Notes under the pieces: model-generated | Told to the model about the DNA's origin: nothing | The model's database searches: none | What the model saw: the letters and a program-made list of their open reading frames with translations, nothing else | Shown here: in pieces, positions 34,789 through 43,016 of the stretch | Numbering within the stretch: the first letter of the stretch is position 1 | Layout of the letters: each line of letters opens with the position of its first letter | Source of the DNA: Andeanibacterium fulvum | GTDB lineage: Bacteria > Pseudomonadota > Alphaproteobacteria > Sphingomonadales > Sphingomonadaceae | NCBI RefSeq assembly: GCF_037154085.1 | Contig: NZ_JBANRM010000003.1 | Location: 531,613 to 595,612, forward strand | Length of the DNA: 64,000 nucleotides | Direction: 5' to 3' | Program-made: the position numbers and the translations under genes

Positions 34789-35433
34789 ATGGCGGATTTG
34801 CATGATGGCAGCCCGGACAAGCCTCTGGTGCTGATTGTTCCGGGTCTCGACAATAGCGGGCCTGATCACTGGCAGACTCACTGGGAACGGGATCGCGACG
34901 ATTGCCGCCGCGTCGATCTCGGCATGTGGAACCAGCCGCAACCGGCGATCTGGGCTGACCGCCTCGGTGCGGCCATCGAAGAGACTGCCCGGCCGGTCGT
35001 GCTCGTGGCCCACAGCCTCGGCTGCCACGCCGTTTCCTGGTGGAACGCGCTCAGGCGGCCGGTCGCCGACAATGTAATCGGCGCGCTGCTCGTGGCCCCG
35101 CCCGAAGTGGAAGATGCGCCGATCGATTCCCGACTGGCCCCTTTCGCGCCCCTCTCGCGTGGAAGGCTGCCTTTCCCGTCGATACTCGTGGCGAGCGGCA
35201 ACGATCCCTATGCCAGCTTCGGCCGCGCCAAGCGCATGGCCCGGGTCTGGGGTAGCCGGCTAATAGATGCCGGGCCGCTGGGTCATATCAACGCGCAATC
35301 GAACATCCGGGACTGGCCTTATGGCCGCTTCCTGCTGCGCCGGCTGATTTCCGCGGCCACGCCGCCGCCAGCAGCGCTGATCGAGGGCGGATCCGTAGAT
35401 ACATTGTCCCGCGCTGGAGGAACCGGTCGATGA
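34789..35433 (+). CDS. RBBP9/YdeN-type serine hydrolase
   Basis: A 214-residue alpha/beta hydrolase. The nucleophile elbow is VAHSLGCHAV, the acidic residue lies in ASGNDPYAS and the histidine in GPLGHINAQS, the usual RBBP9 triad layout. GGAG lies upstream of ATG 34789. It is the first gene of a sulfur operon and overlaps cysK by four bases. Its substrate is unknown; context suggests hydrolysis of a sulfur-containing ester or amide, which is inference. Confidence 0.85.
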   Translation: MADLHDGSPDKPLVLIVPGLDNSGPDHWQTHWERDRDDCRRVDLGMWNQPQPAIWADRLGAAIEETARPVVLVAHSLGCHAVSWWNALRRPVADNVIGALLVAPPEVEDAPIDSRLAPFAPLSRGRLPFPSILVASGNDPYASFGRAKRMARVWGSRLIDAGPLGHINAQSNIRDWPYGRFLLRRLISAATPPPAALIEGGSVDTLSRAGGTGR

Positions 35434-36356
35434 AAGCGAATTCAGTTCTGGAAACCATCGGCCGCACGCCGCACATCCGCCTGGGCCGGTTGTTCCCGCA
35501 GGCGGAAGTGTGGGTAAAGTCCGAGCGGACCAATCCCGGCGGCTCGATCAAGGATCGCATTGCGCTGGCCATGATCGAGGCGGCCGAGGCAAGCGGCCAG
35601 TTGCAGCCCGGCGGCACGATTATCGAGCCGACTTCCGGCAATACCGGCGTGGGCCTCGCCATGGTCGCGGCAGTGAAGGGCTATCAGCTCGTGCTGGTCA
35701 TGCCTGAATCCATGTCGCTCGAAAGGCGGCGGCTGATGCTGGCCTATGGCGCCCGCTTCGAGCTGACTCCGCGCGAAAAAGGCATGGGCGGCGCATTGGC
35801 GCGGGCGCAGGAACTTGCGGCGGAAACACCCGGCGCTTGGATTCCCCAGCAATTCGAAAACCCCAACAATATCGACGCGCATGTGAAGACCACGGTCGTC
35901 GAGATCCTCGCGGATTTCAACGATCAGCCCTTCGACGCGCTGGTGACGGGTGTCGGCACGGGCGGGCATCTGACCGGCGTGGCCCGCGTGCTCAAGACGA
36001 AATGGCCGCAGCTCAAGGTCTTCGCGGTGGAACCCACTCTCTCTCCCGTCATCAGCGGCGGACAGCCTGGGCCGCACCCCATTCAGGGCATCGGCGCGGG
36101 CTTCATTCCCGCCAATCTCGACACTCGCCTGATCGACAAGGTCGTGCAGGTAGAGGCAGAAGACGCACGCGAATGGGCCCGGCGCTCGGCACGACGCGAA
36201 GGCTTGCTGGTGGGGATCTCTTCCGGCGCGACTTTGGCGGCAATCGACAAAGTTATCCCCGAATTGCCGGACGGCGCCCGCATTCTGGGCTTCAATTATG
36301 ACACCGGGGAACGCTATCTCTCCGTGCCTGATTTCCTGCCTGAAGGGGATTCCTGA
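35430..36356 (+). CDS. cysK: Cysteine synthase (O-acetylserine sulfhydrylase)
   Basis: A 308-residue PLP enzyme that makes cysteine from O-acetylserine and sulfide. The PLP lysine is in NPGGSIKDR, the substrate loop is EPTSGNTGVGLA, the phosphate-binding loop is VGTGGHLTGV and the C-terminal SSGAT follows. It starts at ATGA overlapping the hydrolase gene. The Rrf2-like operator upstream and the Rrf2 gene downstream indicate cysteine/iron-sulfur-responsive control. CysM-type activity cannot be excluded. Confidence 0.92.
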   Translation: MKANSVLETIGRTPHIRLGRLFPQAEVWVKSERTNPGGSIKDRIALAMIEAAEASGQLQPGGTIIEPTSGNTGVGLAMVAAVKGYQLVLVMPESMSLERRRLMLAYGARFELTPREKGMGGALARAQELAAETPGAWIPQQFENPNNIDAHVKTTVVEILADFNDQPFDALVTGVGTGGHLTGVARVLKTKWPQLKVFAVEPTLSPVISGGQPGPHPIQGIGAGFIPANLDTRLIDKVVQVEAEDAREWARRSARREGLLVGISSGATLAAIDKVIPELPDGARILGFNYDTGERYLSVPDFLPEGDS

Positions 36357-36365
36357 GGACGTGTG

Positions 36366-37070
36366 ATGGGCGCAAAGCGTGCATTGATCATCCGCCATGT
36401 GCCATATGAAGGGCTCGCCGGTTATCGCGATCCCATCGAGGCGGCAGGCTATGATGTTGACCGGATCGACGTGGCCGATCCGGCCTTCTCCTCGCTCGAT
36501 CTCAGCGAGCCGGACCTGCTCATCATGATGGGCGGGCCGATGGGCGTCTATGAACAGGACGTCTATCCGTGGATCGCCTGCCAGCTGCGTCGTCTTGCGC
36601 GCCGGCTCGAAGCCGACCGGCCCACGCTGGGCGTGTGCTTCGGCGCACAGATGATCGCGCAGGCGCTGGGCGGGCATGTCTATGCCGGCCCCCACAAGGA
36701 AGTGGGCTTCCACCCGGTGACCGTGCACGATCACGTCAATGATAACCCGCTCACCCCGATTGCGGGCCAGCCCATTCTGCACTGGCATGGCGACACCTTC
36801 ACCCTGCCCGACGATGTCGAACTGCTGGCATCCAGCCATGTCTACGATCATCAGGCCTTCCGCCGGGGGCGCAATATCCTGGCGCTGCAGTTCCACGCCG
36901 AAATGGGGCTGGACCCGCGCTTCGACGCCTGGATCGAGGAATGGCCGGAATCCGTGATCGAGGCGGGTGGCTGCGAAGCCTCGCTGCGCGCCGCCCATGA
37001 CGAGCATGGCCCCGGTGCGGTGGCGGCCGGCCAGTCCGTGATCACGAACTGGCTGGGTGGGCTGCGCTAA
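36366..37070 (+). CDS. Class I glutamine amidotransferase-like protein
   Basis: A 234-residue GATase1 protein with nucleophile Cys in LGVCFGAQMIAQALGG, oxyanion region MMGGPMGVYEQ, and His in LALQFHAEM. No synthetase domain is attached, as in the GuaA-like glutamine amidotransferase family with unknown acceptors. GAGG lies seven bases before ATG 36366; GTG 36363 is an alternative. Third gene of the cysK operon, seven bases or so after cysK, so it may act on a thiol or glutathione-related compound, by inference. Confidence 0.85.
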   Translation: MGAKRALIIRHVPYEGLAGYRDPIEAAGYDVDRIDVADPAFSSLDLSEPDLLIMMGGPMGVYEQDVYPWIACQLRRLARRLEADRPTLGVCFGAQMIAQALGGHVYAGPHKEVGFHPVTVHDHVNDNPLTPIAGQPILHWHGDTFTLPDDVELLASSHVYDHQAFRRGRNILALQFHAEMGLDPRFDAWIEEWPESVIEAGGCEASLRAAHDEHGPGAVAAGQSVITNWLGGLR

Positions 37071-37079
37071 GCCGCGCCC

Positions 37080-37517
37080 TCAGTCCTCCAGCGCGAATTC
37101 CGGCACCGCAGCGATCGGATCGGCGAGCGTGATCGCGTCGAGGATCGCTGCCGTCTCGTCCCGCACTTTCAGCATCAGGGCGCGCAGGCGGCACTCGCTT
37201 TCCGGCAGGCAATGGTCGCAATGTTCATGCGCATAGCGACTGGCGCAGGGAACCAGCGCCAACGAGCCGCGAGTGATGCGAATGATGTCGCCATAGCGGA
37301 TATCCACTGGCGACAGGGCCAGCTGATATCCCCCCTCGCGCCCGCGCTGGGACAGCACGATCCCTACCCGGACCAGCTCGGACAGGATGACTGTCAGGAA
37401 TTTGGGCGGGATGTTCTGCGCCTTCGCGATCTCGCCCATCTGGGCACGGCCATCCGGATAGAGGTCGGCAAGGTGCTGAAGGGCGCGGATCGTATAACGG
37501 CTTTTCTGCGAGAGCAT
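37080..37517 (-). CDS. Rrf2-family regulator with cysteine cluster
   Basis: A 145-residue winged-helix regulator. The HTH is clear (MGEIAKAQNIPPKFLTVILSELVRVGIVLSQRGREGGYQLA). The ligand region has four cysteines in CASRYAHEHCDHC and ESEC, in the place where IscR/NsrR-type proteins bind an iron-sulfur cluster; CymR-type Rrf2 proteins sense cysteine supply instead. It is convergent with the cysK operon and divergent from the TBDR-sulfatase operon. The 19-bp element at 37655 and its copies are candidate sites, implying control of cysteine synthesis and organosulfur uptake together. Confidence 0.88.
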   Translation of the reverse strand: MLSQKSRYTIRALQHLADLYPDGRAQMGEIAKAQNIPPKFLTVILSELVRVGIVLSQRGREGGYQLALSPVDIRYGDIIRITRGSLALVPCASRYAHEHCDHCLPESECRLRALMLKVRDETAAILDAITLADPIAAVPEFALED

Positions 37518-37641
37518 GAAACCAGCCTATCTGTTGTCACCACATTTTCAAGTGAAACGATTGAGATTTCCCCGCGCGCTCAGCCCGGCGCCCAGTTGCA
37601 ACGGCCTATCCAGACTTTGCCAGGACAAACCAAAGCTTTCA

Positions 37642-37670
37642 TTGACGGCATAATCTCTACCAACTAGATA
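37642..37670 (+). promoter_or_regulatory. Sigma-70-type promoter of the TBDR-sulfatase operon
   Basis: TTGACG (37642-37647), a 17-base spacer and TAGATA (37665-37670). The same promoter is at 49351-49379. The operator element overlaps the spacer and the -10, a layout expected for repression. Confidence 0.7.
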
Positions 37671-37673
37671 GGG
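37655..37673. promoter_or_regulatory. Rrf2-type operator candidate, site 2
   Basis: CTCTACCAACTAGATAGGG, an imperfect version of the palindrome at 34728. It covers the -10 hexamer of the promoter and lies 138 bases from the divergent Rrf2 gene, so it may also serve autoregulation. Confidence 0.6.
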
Positions 37674-37720
37674 ATTAAGCGAAGGATGTGATTCCGCCCC
37701 TCGCCGGAAAATCAGGAATC

Positions 37721-37772
37721 CGCGGCTTTTGATCGGGAAGCAGCTTGCTCCGCGTTACCAACAGCTAAAGCG
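37721..37772 (+). ncRNA. SAM-II-like riboswitch candidate, copy 1
   Basis: CGCGG (37721-37725) pairs with CCGCG (37750-37754) to form P1. CTTT in the loop (37726-37729) can pair with AAAG (37767-37770), giving an H-type pseudoknot. Conserved-looking SAM-II elements are present in order: TTTTGA-CGG, GCTTGC, CCGCGTTA and GCTAAAG. SAM-II switches are typical of alphaproteobacterial sulfur genes, which fits the sulfatase operon downstream. I identified it by eye; the long distance to the first large gene is atypical, but a short ORF starts 61 bases after it. Confidence 0.6.
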
Positions 37773-37832
37773 CGCGATGCTGGGGCGACAGCGCCAGGCA
37801 TCGTGTCCCTCTCGTAACGATGAGGTGAAGCG

Positions 37833-37859
37833 ATGCGTATGCACAATCACGAGTTCTAG
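37833..37859 (+). CDS. Eight-codon leader ORF
   Basis: ATG 37833 to TAG 37859 encodes MRMHNHEF. TGAGGTGAAG just upstream is a strong ribosome site, better than many genes in the window. It is followed immediately by a GC-rich hairpin (GGCAG and CCGGGC arms at 37860-37871 with GCCCGG at 37885-37890 and CTGCC at 37896-37900). This arrangement looks like a leader peptide, possibly for translation-coupled control by the upstream riboswitch. A peptide function is unproven. Confidence 0.45.
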   Translation: MRMHNHEF

Positions 37860-38157
37860 GGCAGTCCGGGCATCGGGGCGCTGAGCCCGGGCCTGCTGCC
37901 GTGCCGGTGGGACAATCCTTCTCCTTCCCGCTGGCGCGTCTGCCCGGCTTTCGTTCCCCATGACGCCTGCTCCGGCCGGCCGCGCCCTATGCGCGTGGCC
38001 GGCCACACAATCCCCGTCCGGCCACATGTGGCTGCGCCGGCTGAGATCGTGCGCCCGAACGGCGCGCCCTGTTCCCGGGCTCGGGAGCGGGAACGGTCCT
38101 CTGCGCCCGCCATCCGCGCCGGACCCCAATACATTTTCAAGGTTCAGGGAAATCCAG

Positions 38158-40554
38158 ATGTCGCAGTTTCTTTCTTCCGTTGCCTTCCGCCGCGCCGCCC
38201 TTGGCACCACTGCCCTTGCCGGCCTGATCGCCGCCATCCCGGCCCATGCCGAGGAAGTGGCCGCGAGCGAGGTTTCCACCGCCGTCGAAGCCAGTGTTGC
38301 GGAAGGCCCAGCCATCATCGTCACGTCCTCGCGCCGCCGCGACGAAAACGCGCAGGACGTGCCGATCGCGCTCAGCGTTGTGAGCGCGGAAGCGCTTGAA
38401 AAGCGGGGCGACTACACGCTCGGCCAGATCCAGCAGCAGGTCCCCAGCCTGCAGGTGTTCAGCTTCAACCCGCGCAACACCAATGTGAACATTCGCGGCC
38501 TGGGCAGCAATGTGGCTCTGACCAATGACGGGCTGGAAAACGGCGTCGGCTTCTACATCGACAACGTCTATTACGGCCGCGTCGGCCTCTCGCAGTTCGA
38601 CCTTGTGGACCTTGACCGGATCGAGGTGCTGCGGGGGCCGCAGGGCACGCTGTTCGGCAAGAACACCACGTCCGGCGTGATCAACATCACCAGCCGCGCG
38701 CCCAGCTTCACGCCCGAATTCTCCGGCGAACTGTCCTACGGCAATTACGGCTATGTCCAGGCTCGCGCCTCGGCTTCCACCGCGCTGGTGCCCGATCTGG
38801 TGGCCGTGCGCGTCAGTGGGGCGCTGACGAACCGCGACGGCTTCCTGTTCAACACCACCAAGAACACCGATGCGCAGGATTATTACAACGCGTCCGTGCG
38901 CGGGCAGGTGCTGATCACGCCGAGCGACAATCTCGAACTGAAGCTGATCGGCGACTATTCGCACCAGAAGCAGAAATTCGCGCTGACCGTATTCGTCGAT
39001 CATCACGAGACCTACGAAAACGGCGCCGCCATCCCCAACAACTTCCTCGTCCGCGCAGCCCGCTTACCCGGCTACACCCTGCCCAGCTTCCAGCCCTTCG
39101 ATCGCGAAGGCGAGGCCGACGGGCATTATCAGGCAAACATGGAAGGCTATGGCTTTTCCGGTCAGCTCGACTGGGATCTGGGCGGCGCCAAGCTGACTTC
39201 CATCACCGCCTATCGCTGGTGGGACTGGTATCCGGCCAATGATGGCGACGGCACATCGCTGCCCAACATCACGGCAGCCCAGCAGGAGAATTTCCAGCGC
39301 CAGTTCTCGCAGGAACTGCGCGTCGCTTCGGACAACGACGGCCCGCTCAACTACGTCGTCGGCGCCTATTACTTCTGGCAGACCGTGCGCGGCTATGGCT
39401 CGTTCGGCTATGGCGAGGCCGCCGGCTTGTGGAACCGCCCGCCAGCCTCGCAGCTCCCGCTCAGCACCTGGAACCGCGCGCTCGACGGGTTCACGGCCGC
39501 TTCTTACTCGGAACCGGTCACCAAGAGCCTGGCCGGGTTCGGTCAGCTCGACTGGGCGATTACGGACAACCTCAAGCTAACTACAGGTCTGCGATATACG
39601 CACGAAAAGAAGTCCGGCACCTACGAACAATGGTGGACCGGCGGCACCGATCTCGCCGATCCGACGCTGGCGGCAATCCGCGGTCAGTTCAACCCGATCA
39701 CCAGCTACGAAACCAGCTTCACCGACAACAGCGTCTCGGGCCTTGCCTCGCTCAGCTGGAAGGTAGCGGACAATGCCCTGCTCTATGCCAGCTATTCGCG
39801 CGGCAACAAGTCGGGCGGCCTCAACCTTACCACCTTGCCCGTCGGCGTTTCGCCCGATGTCGCGCCGGAAAAGGTCGACGCCTATGAGCTGGGCTTCAAG
39901 TCCCAGGCCTTCGACCGCCGCCTGACCTTGAACGGCGCGTTCTACTGGACCGAAATCTCGGACTATCAGACCGCGATCACCGAACAGGTCCCCGATACGG
40001 TGACCTTCCGCCAATATATCGCCAACATCCCCAAGGTCCGCTCGCGCGGGTTCGAGGCAGATGCCGTCTTCGCCATCAGCGATCGTTTCAGCATCAATGG
40101 CTCGCTTGCCTACGCCGATGCGACCTATGTCGAATATACCAACGCCCCACAGGCGGTGGAACGGCTGAACATCTCGGCGATCCAGGACCTGTCGGGCGAA
40201 CAGCTGCCCGGCATTCCGAAGTTCACCTACACGCTGGGTGCCGATGCCAATACGCCGCTGGGCGATTGGGGCGGACGCGGGCTGGAGCTTTATGCCCATG
40301 CCGACTGGTCGCACCGTTCGTCCTTCAACACCTCCTCGTCAAACTCGGCCTGGGCCGAAGTTCCCGGCTACGGCATCGCCAATGCCCGTATCGGCCTGCG
40401 CAGCGACGATGGCCTGTACGACATCTCGATCTGGGCCAAGAACCTGTTCGACAAGGAATATTTCAGCACGCTTTCGGCCGCCAATACCGGCGCGATCACC
40501 GGCCAACTCGGCGATCCGCGCACTTATGGCGTGACCTTGCGCACCAAGCTGTGA
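38158..40554 (+). CDS. TonB-dependent receptor of the sulfatase operon
   Basis: A 798-residue TBDR. Signal peptide (ATG 38158, AGGGA upstream) ends IPAHA; IIVTSSRRRDENAQDVPIALSVV starts the plug, which continues with VNIRGLGSNVAL, VGFYIDNVYYGRVGLSQFDLVDLDRIEVLRGPQGTLFGKNTTSGVINI. The barrel ends TYGVTLRTKL. This plug pattern is common in sphingomonad receptors for hydrophobic or aromatic compounds. With the MFS permease, AtsK and arylsulfatase genes that follow, an organosulfate ligand is likely. Coding before 38158 in the same frame is leader sequence, not protein. Confidence 0.92.
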   Translation: MSQFLSSVAFRRAALGTTALAGLIAAIPAHAEEVAASEVSTAVEASVAEGPAIIVTSSRRRDENAQDVPIALSVVSAEALEKRGDYTLGQIQQQVPSLQVFSFNPRNTNVNIRGLGSNVALTNDGLENGVGFYIDNVYYGRVGLSQFDLVDLDRIEVLRGPQGTLFGKNTTSGVINITSRAPSFTPEFSGELSYGNYGYVQARASASTALVPDLVAVRVSGALTNRDGFLFNTTKNTDAQDYYNASVRGQVLITPSDNLELKLIGDYSHQKQKFALTVFVDHHETYENGAAIPNNFLVRAARLPGYTLPSFQPFDREGEADGHYQANMEGYGFSGQLDWDLGGAKLTSITAYRWWDWYPANDGDGTSLPNITAAQQENFQRQFSQELRVASDNDGPLNYVVGAYYFWQTVRGYGSFGYGEAAGLWNRPPASQLPLSTWNRALDGFTAASYSEPVTKSLAGFGQLDWAITDNLKLTTGLRYTHEKKSGTYEQWWTGGTDLADPTLAAIRGQFNPITSYETSFTDNSVSGLASLSWKVADNALLYASYSRGNKSGGLNLTTLPVGVSPDVAPEKVDAYELGFKSQAFDRRLTLNGAFYWTEISDYQTAITEQVPDTVTFRQYIANIPKVRSRGFEADAVFAISDRFSINGSLAYADATYVEYTNAPQAVERLNISAIQDLSGEQLPGIPKFTYTLGADANTPLGDWGGRGLELYAHADWSHRSSFNTSSSNSAWAEVPGYGIANARIGLRSDDGLYDISIWAKNLFDKEYFSTLSAANTGAITGQLGDPRTYGVTLRTKL

Positions 40555-40564
40555 GGCACGGGCA

Positions 40565-41932
40565 ATGACGGCTTCCCCCTTCTCGCTCCATGAGCCCACG
40601 CTGTCCGGTTGGCGGCTGGCACGTTTCTCGGCCATCGCCCTGCCGGTCTCGGCAGCCAGCCTTCCGCTGGCCGTCTATCTCCCGGCGATCTTCGCGCGCG
40701 ATTTCGGGCTCTCGCTGGGTTCGATCGGCGCGGTGTTCCTGGCCGGGACCCTTTGGGGCGCGCTGCTCGATCCACTGATCGGCGCGCTCAGCGACCGCAC
40801 GCGCACCCGGTTCGGGCGCCGCAAGCCGTGGATCGTGGGGGGGAGCCTGCTGTTCAGCCTGGCGTCGATCTTTCTGTTCTTTCCGCCTGTGAACGTTACA
40901 CCTGTCTATCTCGCCGTGGTGCTGGTCGCCTTCTATCTCGGCTGGACGGCAGTGCAGATTCCGTTCCTGGCGTGGTCGGGCGAGATTTCGGGCCAGTATC
41001 ACCAGCGCACCCGCATTGCGACTTACCAGACCGTGGCCGGATCGGCGGCCCTGTTCGTCACGCTGGTGCTGCCCACCATTGCCGACCAGTTCCGCCCCGG
41101 CGACGGACGGCTGCAGATGACGCTGATGGGCGGCCTGGTGCTGGCCACCGCGCTGCCCAGCGTCCTGCTGTCGCTCACGGCCTTCCGCGAGGAGCCGCCG
41201 GCCTATGAACCGGTTCCCTTCTCGCTGGGCCAGTCGCTGCGCGCCGTGTTCGCCAACCCGCTGCTGCTGCGCGTGCTCGGTTCCGACTTCGCGGTCTCGC
41301 TCGGTCAGGCGATCCGCTCAGCCCTGATCGTGTTCTTCGTGACCTTCTACATGGGCCGGCCGGACTGGGCGGCGGGGCTGTTCCTGTTCCAGTTCGTGTT
41401 CGGCATCCTGGCCGGCCCGATCTGGCTGCGCATCGGCCTGAAGCTGGGCAAGCACCGCACGGCCATCCTGGGCGAAGTGGTGCAGGTGGCAATCAATCTG
41501 GGCCTGCTGCTGGTCACGCCCGATCGCTTCGGCCTGCTGCTGGTGCTTACTTTCGCGCAGGGCCTCGCACAGGGTTCCGGCAATCTGATGCTGCGCGCCA
41601 TCGTGGCCGACGTGGCGGACAAGCACCGGCTGGAAACGGGCGAGGAACGGACCGGGCTCTACTTCTCGGTCTTCGCCCTCGCCGGCAAGTCCGCAGGCGC
41701 CGCTGCGGTGGGCATCGCGCTGCCGCTGGTGGGCTGGCTGGGCTTCGACCCCAAGGTCGTCAACTCGCCCGAGGCGCTGACCGGCCTGCTCTACGTCTTC
41801 GCGCTGGGCCCTGCGCTGGCCCACGCAGTTTCCGCCGCGCTGCTCGCCCGCTTCCCGCTGGACGAGGCAACGCATTCCGAAATTCGCCGCCAGCTCGATG
41901 CCGGACCCACCGTGCTCGTGCCCGCCGAATAA
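40565..41932 (+). CDS. MFS permease, GPH/MelB-like family
   Basis: A 455-residue inner-membrane carrier with about 12 helices. The GPH-type signatures are DPLIGALSDRTRTRFGRRKPWIVGG after helix 2 and LMLRAIVADVADKHRLETGEERTGLYFSVFALAGKSAGA in the second half, the cation-symport pattern of MelB relatives. Ten bases after the TBDR. It would carry the organosulfate or its desulfated product from periplasm to cytosol, by inference. Confidence 0.85.
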   Translation: MTASPFSLHEPTLSGWRLARFSAIALPVSAASLPLAVYLPAIFARDFGLSLGSIGAVFLAGTLWGALLDPLIGALSDRTRTRFGRRKPWIVGGSLLFSLASIFLFFPPVNVTPVYLAVVLVAFYLGWTAVQIPFLAWSGEISGQYHQRTRIATYQTVAGSAALFVTLVLPTIADQFRPGDGRLQMTLMGGLVLATALPSVLLSLTAFREEPPAYEPVPFSLGQSLRAVFANPLLLRVLGSDFAVSLGQAIRSALIVFFVTFYMGRPDWAAGLFLFQFVFGILAGPIWLRIGLKLGKHRTAILGEVVQVAINLGLLLVTPDRFGLLLVLTFAQGLAQGSGNLMLRAIVADVADKHRLETGEERTGLYFSVFALAGKSAGAAAVGIALPLVGWLGFDPKVVNSPEALTGLLYVFALGPALAHAVSAALLARFPLDEATHSEIRRQLDAGPTVLVPAE

Positions 41933-41973
41933 ACCCCGAACGGTCCCTCAACCCTCAATCGGAGTATTCCCCC

Positions 41974-42927
41974 ATGGCTACCATCGTTCCTTCCTATCCG
42001 AACGCCAAAGACCCCTCCTCTCCGCTGGACATCGTGCCCCTGACCGGCCGCATCGGCGCCGAAATCCGCGGCGTAGTCCTCTCGGGCGATCTTGACGCCG
42101 CCACCGTGCAGGCCATCGAAGCCGCGCTGGTGCGCCACAAGGTCATCTTCTTCCGTGGCCAGCAGCATCTCGACAATGCCGAGCATGAAGCCTTCACCTC
42201 GCTGTTCGGCGATCCGGTGGCTCACCCCACCGTGCCGGTGGCCGAAGGCTCGAAATACCTGCTCGAGCTGGACAGCCAGGAAGGCTACGCCGCCTCCAGC
42301 TGGCACACCGATGTGACCTTCGTCGACGCCTATCCCAAAGGTTCGATCCTGCGCGGCATCACCATCCCCGAAGCGGGCGGCGATACCGTGTGGGCCAATG
42401 GCGAGACCGCCTATGACGAACTGCCCGAAGCCCTGCGCCAGCTGGTGAACAACCTCTGGGCAGTGCACAGCAACGATTACGATTATGCTGCCGTGCTGGG
42501 TGCCAACCGCGCCAGCGATGCCCAGCAGGAAGCGGTCAAGCAGCACAAGAACGTGTTCGCCTCGACCATCTATGAAACCGAGCATCCCGTGGTGCGCGTC
42601 CACCCCGTCTCGGGCCAGTGCAGCCTTCTGCTCGGCCATTTCGTGAAGCGCTTCGTCGGGCTGAACCAGTCGGATTCCCAGCGCCTGTTCAACCTGCTGC
42701 AGGATCACATCACCAAGCCGGAAAACGTGGTGCGCTGGCGCTGGCAGCCGGGCGATGTCGCCTTCTGGGACAACCGCTCCACCCAGCACCGCGCCGTGGC
42801 CGATTTCGCCCTGCAGCGCCGCACGCTGCGCCGCGCGACCATCCATGGCGAAGTGCCCGTGGCGATCGACGGCCGCACCAGCCGCACGGTCCGCAAGGAA
42901 AAGGCCCGCGAATACGAAGCGGCCTGA
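41974..42927 (+). CDS. atsK: Alkylsulfatase, alpha-ketoglutarate-dependent (AtsK-like)
   Basis: A 317-residue TauD/TfdA-fold dioxygenase. The Fe(II) ligands are visible as HTD in SSWHTDVTFVDAYPK and the distal His in STQHRAVADF; the 2-oxoglutarate Arg is in LRRATIHGEVPV. The start LDIVPLTGRIGAEIRGV and ETEHPVVRVHPVSG segment closely match what I remember of Pseudomonas putida AtsK, which oxidises alkyl sulfate esters to aldehyde plus sulfate. It is cytosolic and precedes the arylsulfatase gene. Taurine dioxygenase is the main alternative. Confidence 0.85.
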   Translation: MATIVPSYPNAKDPSSPLDIVPLTGRIGAEIRGVVLSGDLDAATVQAIEAALVRHKVIFFRGQQHLDNAEHEAFTSLFGDPVAHPTVPVAEGSKYLLELDSQEGYAASSWHTDVTFVDAYPKGSILRGITIPEAGGDTVWANGETAYDELPEALRQLVNNLWAVHSNDYDYAAVLGANRASDAQQEAVKQHKNVFASTIYETEHPVVRVHPVSGQCSLLLGHFVKRFVGLNQSDSQRLFNLLQDHITKPENVVRWRWQPGDVAFWDNRSTQHRAVADFALQRRTLRRATIHGEVPVAIDGRTSRTVRKEKAREYEAA

Positions 42928-43016
42928 CGCATTCAGGGGCCGGACCATGTGTCCGGCCCCTCCGCGACAATACCAGCCAATGGCCCGCGATGAGGCCGGG
43001 CAGCAGGGGTTCAATC

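Larger units (their letters stand above)
37641..37806 (+). repeat. Direct repeat copy 1 of the sulfur leader element
   Basis: Nearly identical to 49350-49514 on the same strand: over about 165 bases I count four substitutions and one single-base indel. The copies carry the promoter, operator and pseudoknot, and diverge sharply just before their short leader ORFs. Copy 1 precedes the TBDR-atsK-sulfatase operon. Confidence 0.92.
37518..38157. other. Intergenic region with promoter, operator and a long leader
   Basis: This 640-base gap holds the promoter (37642-37670), the Rrf2-type operator, a SAM-II-like pseudoknot (37721-37772), a strong hairpin around 37774-37804, a short leader ORF (37833-37859) and another hairpin (37860-37900). 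The transcript leader before the TBDR would be about 480 bases. The stretch 37901-38157 is GC-rich with CCGGCC-type inverted sequence but has no further gene I can support. Confidence 0.7.

Noticed and set aside
37960..38157. N-terminal extension of the TBDR at 38158
   Set aside because: The signal peptide begins at ATG 38158 with a good ribosome site; upstream codons are leader sequence.
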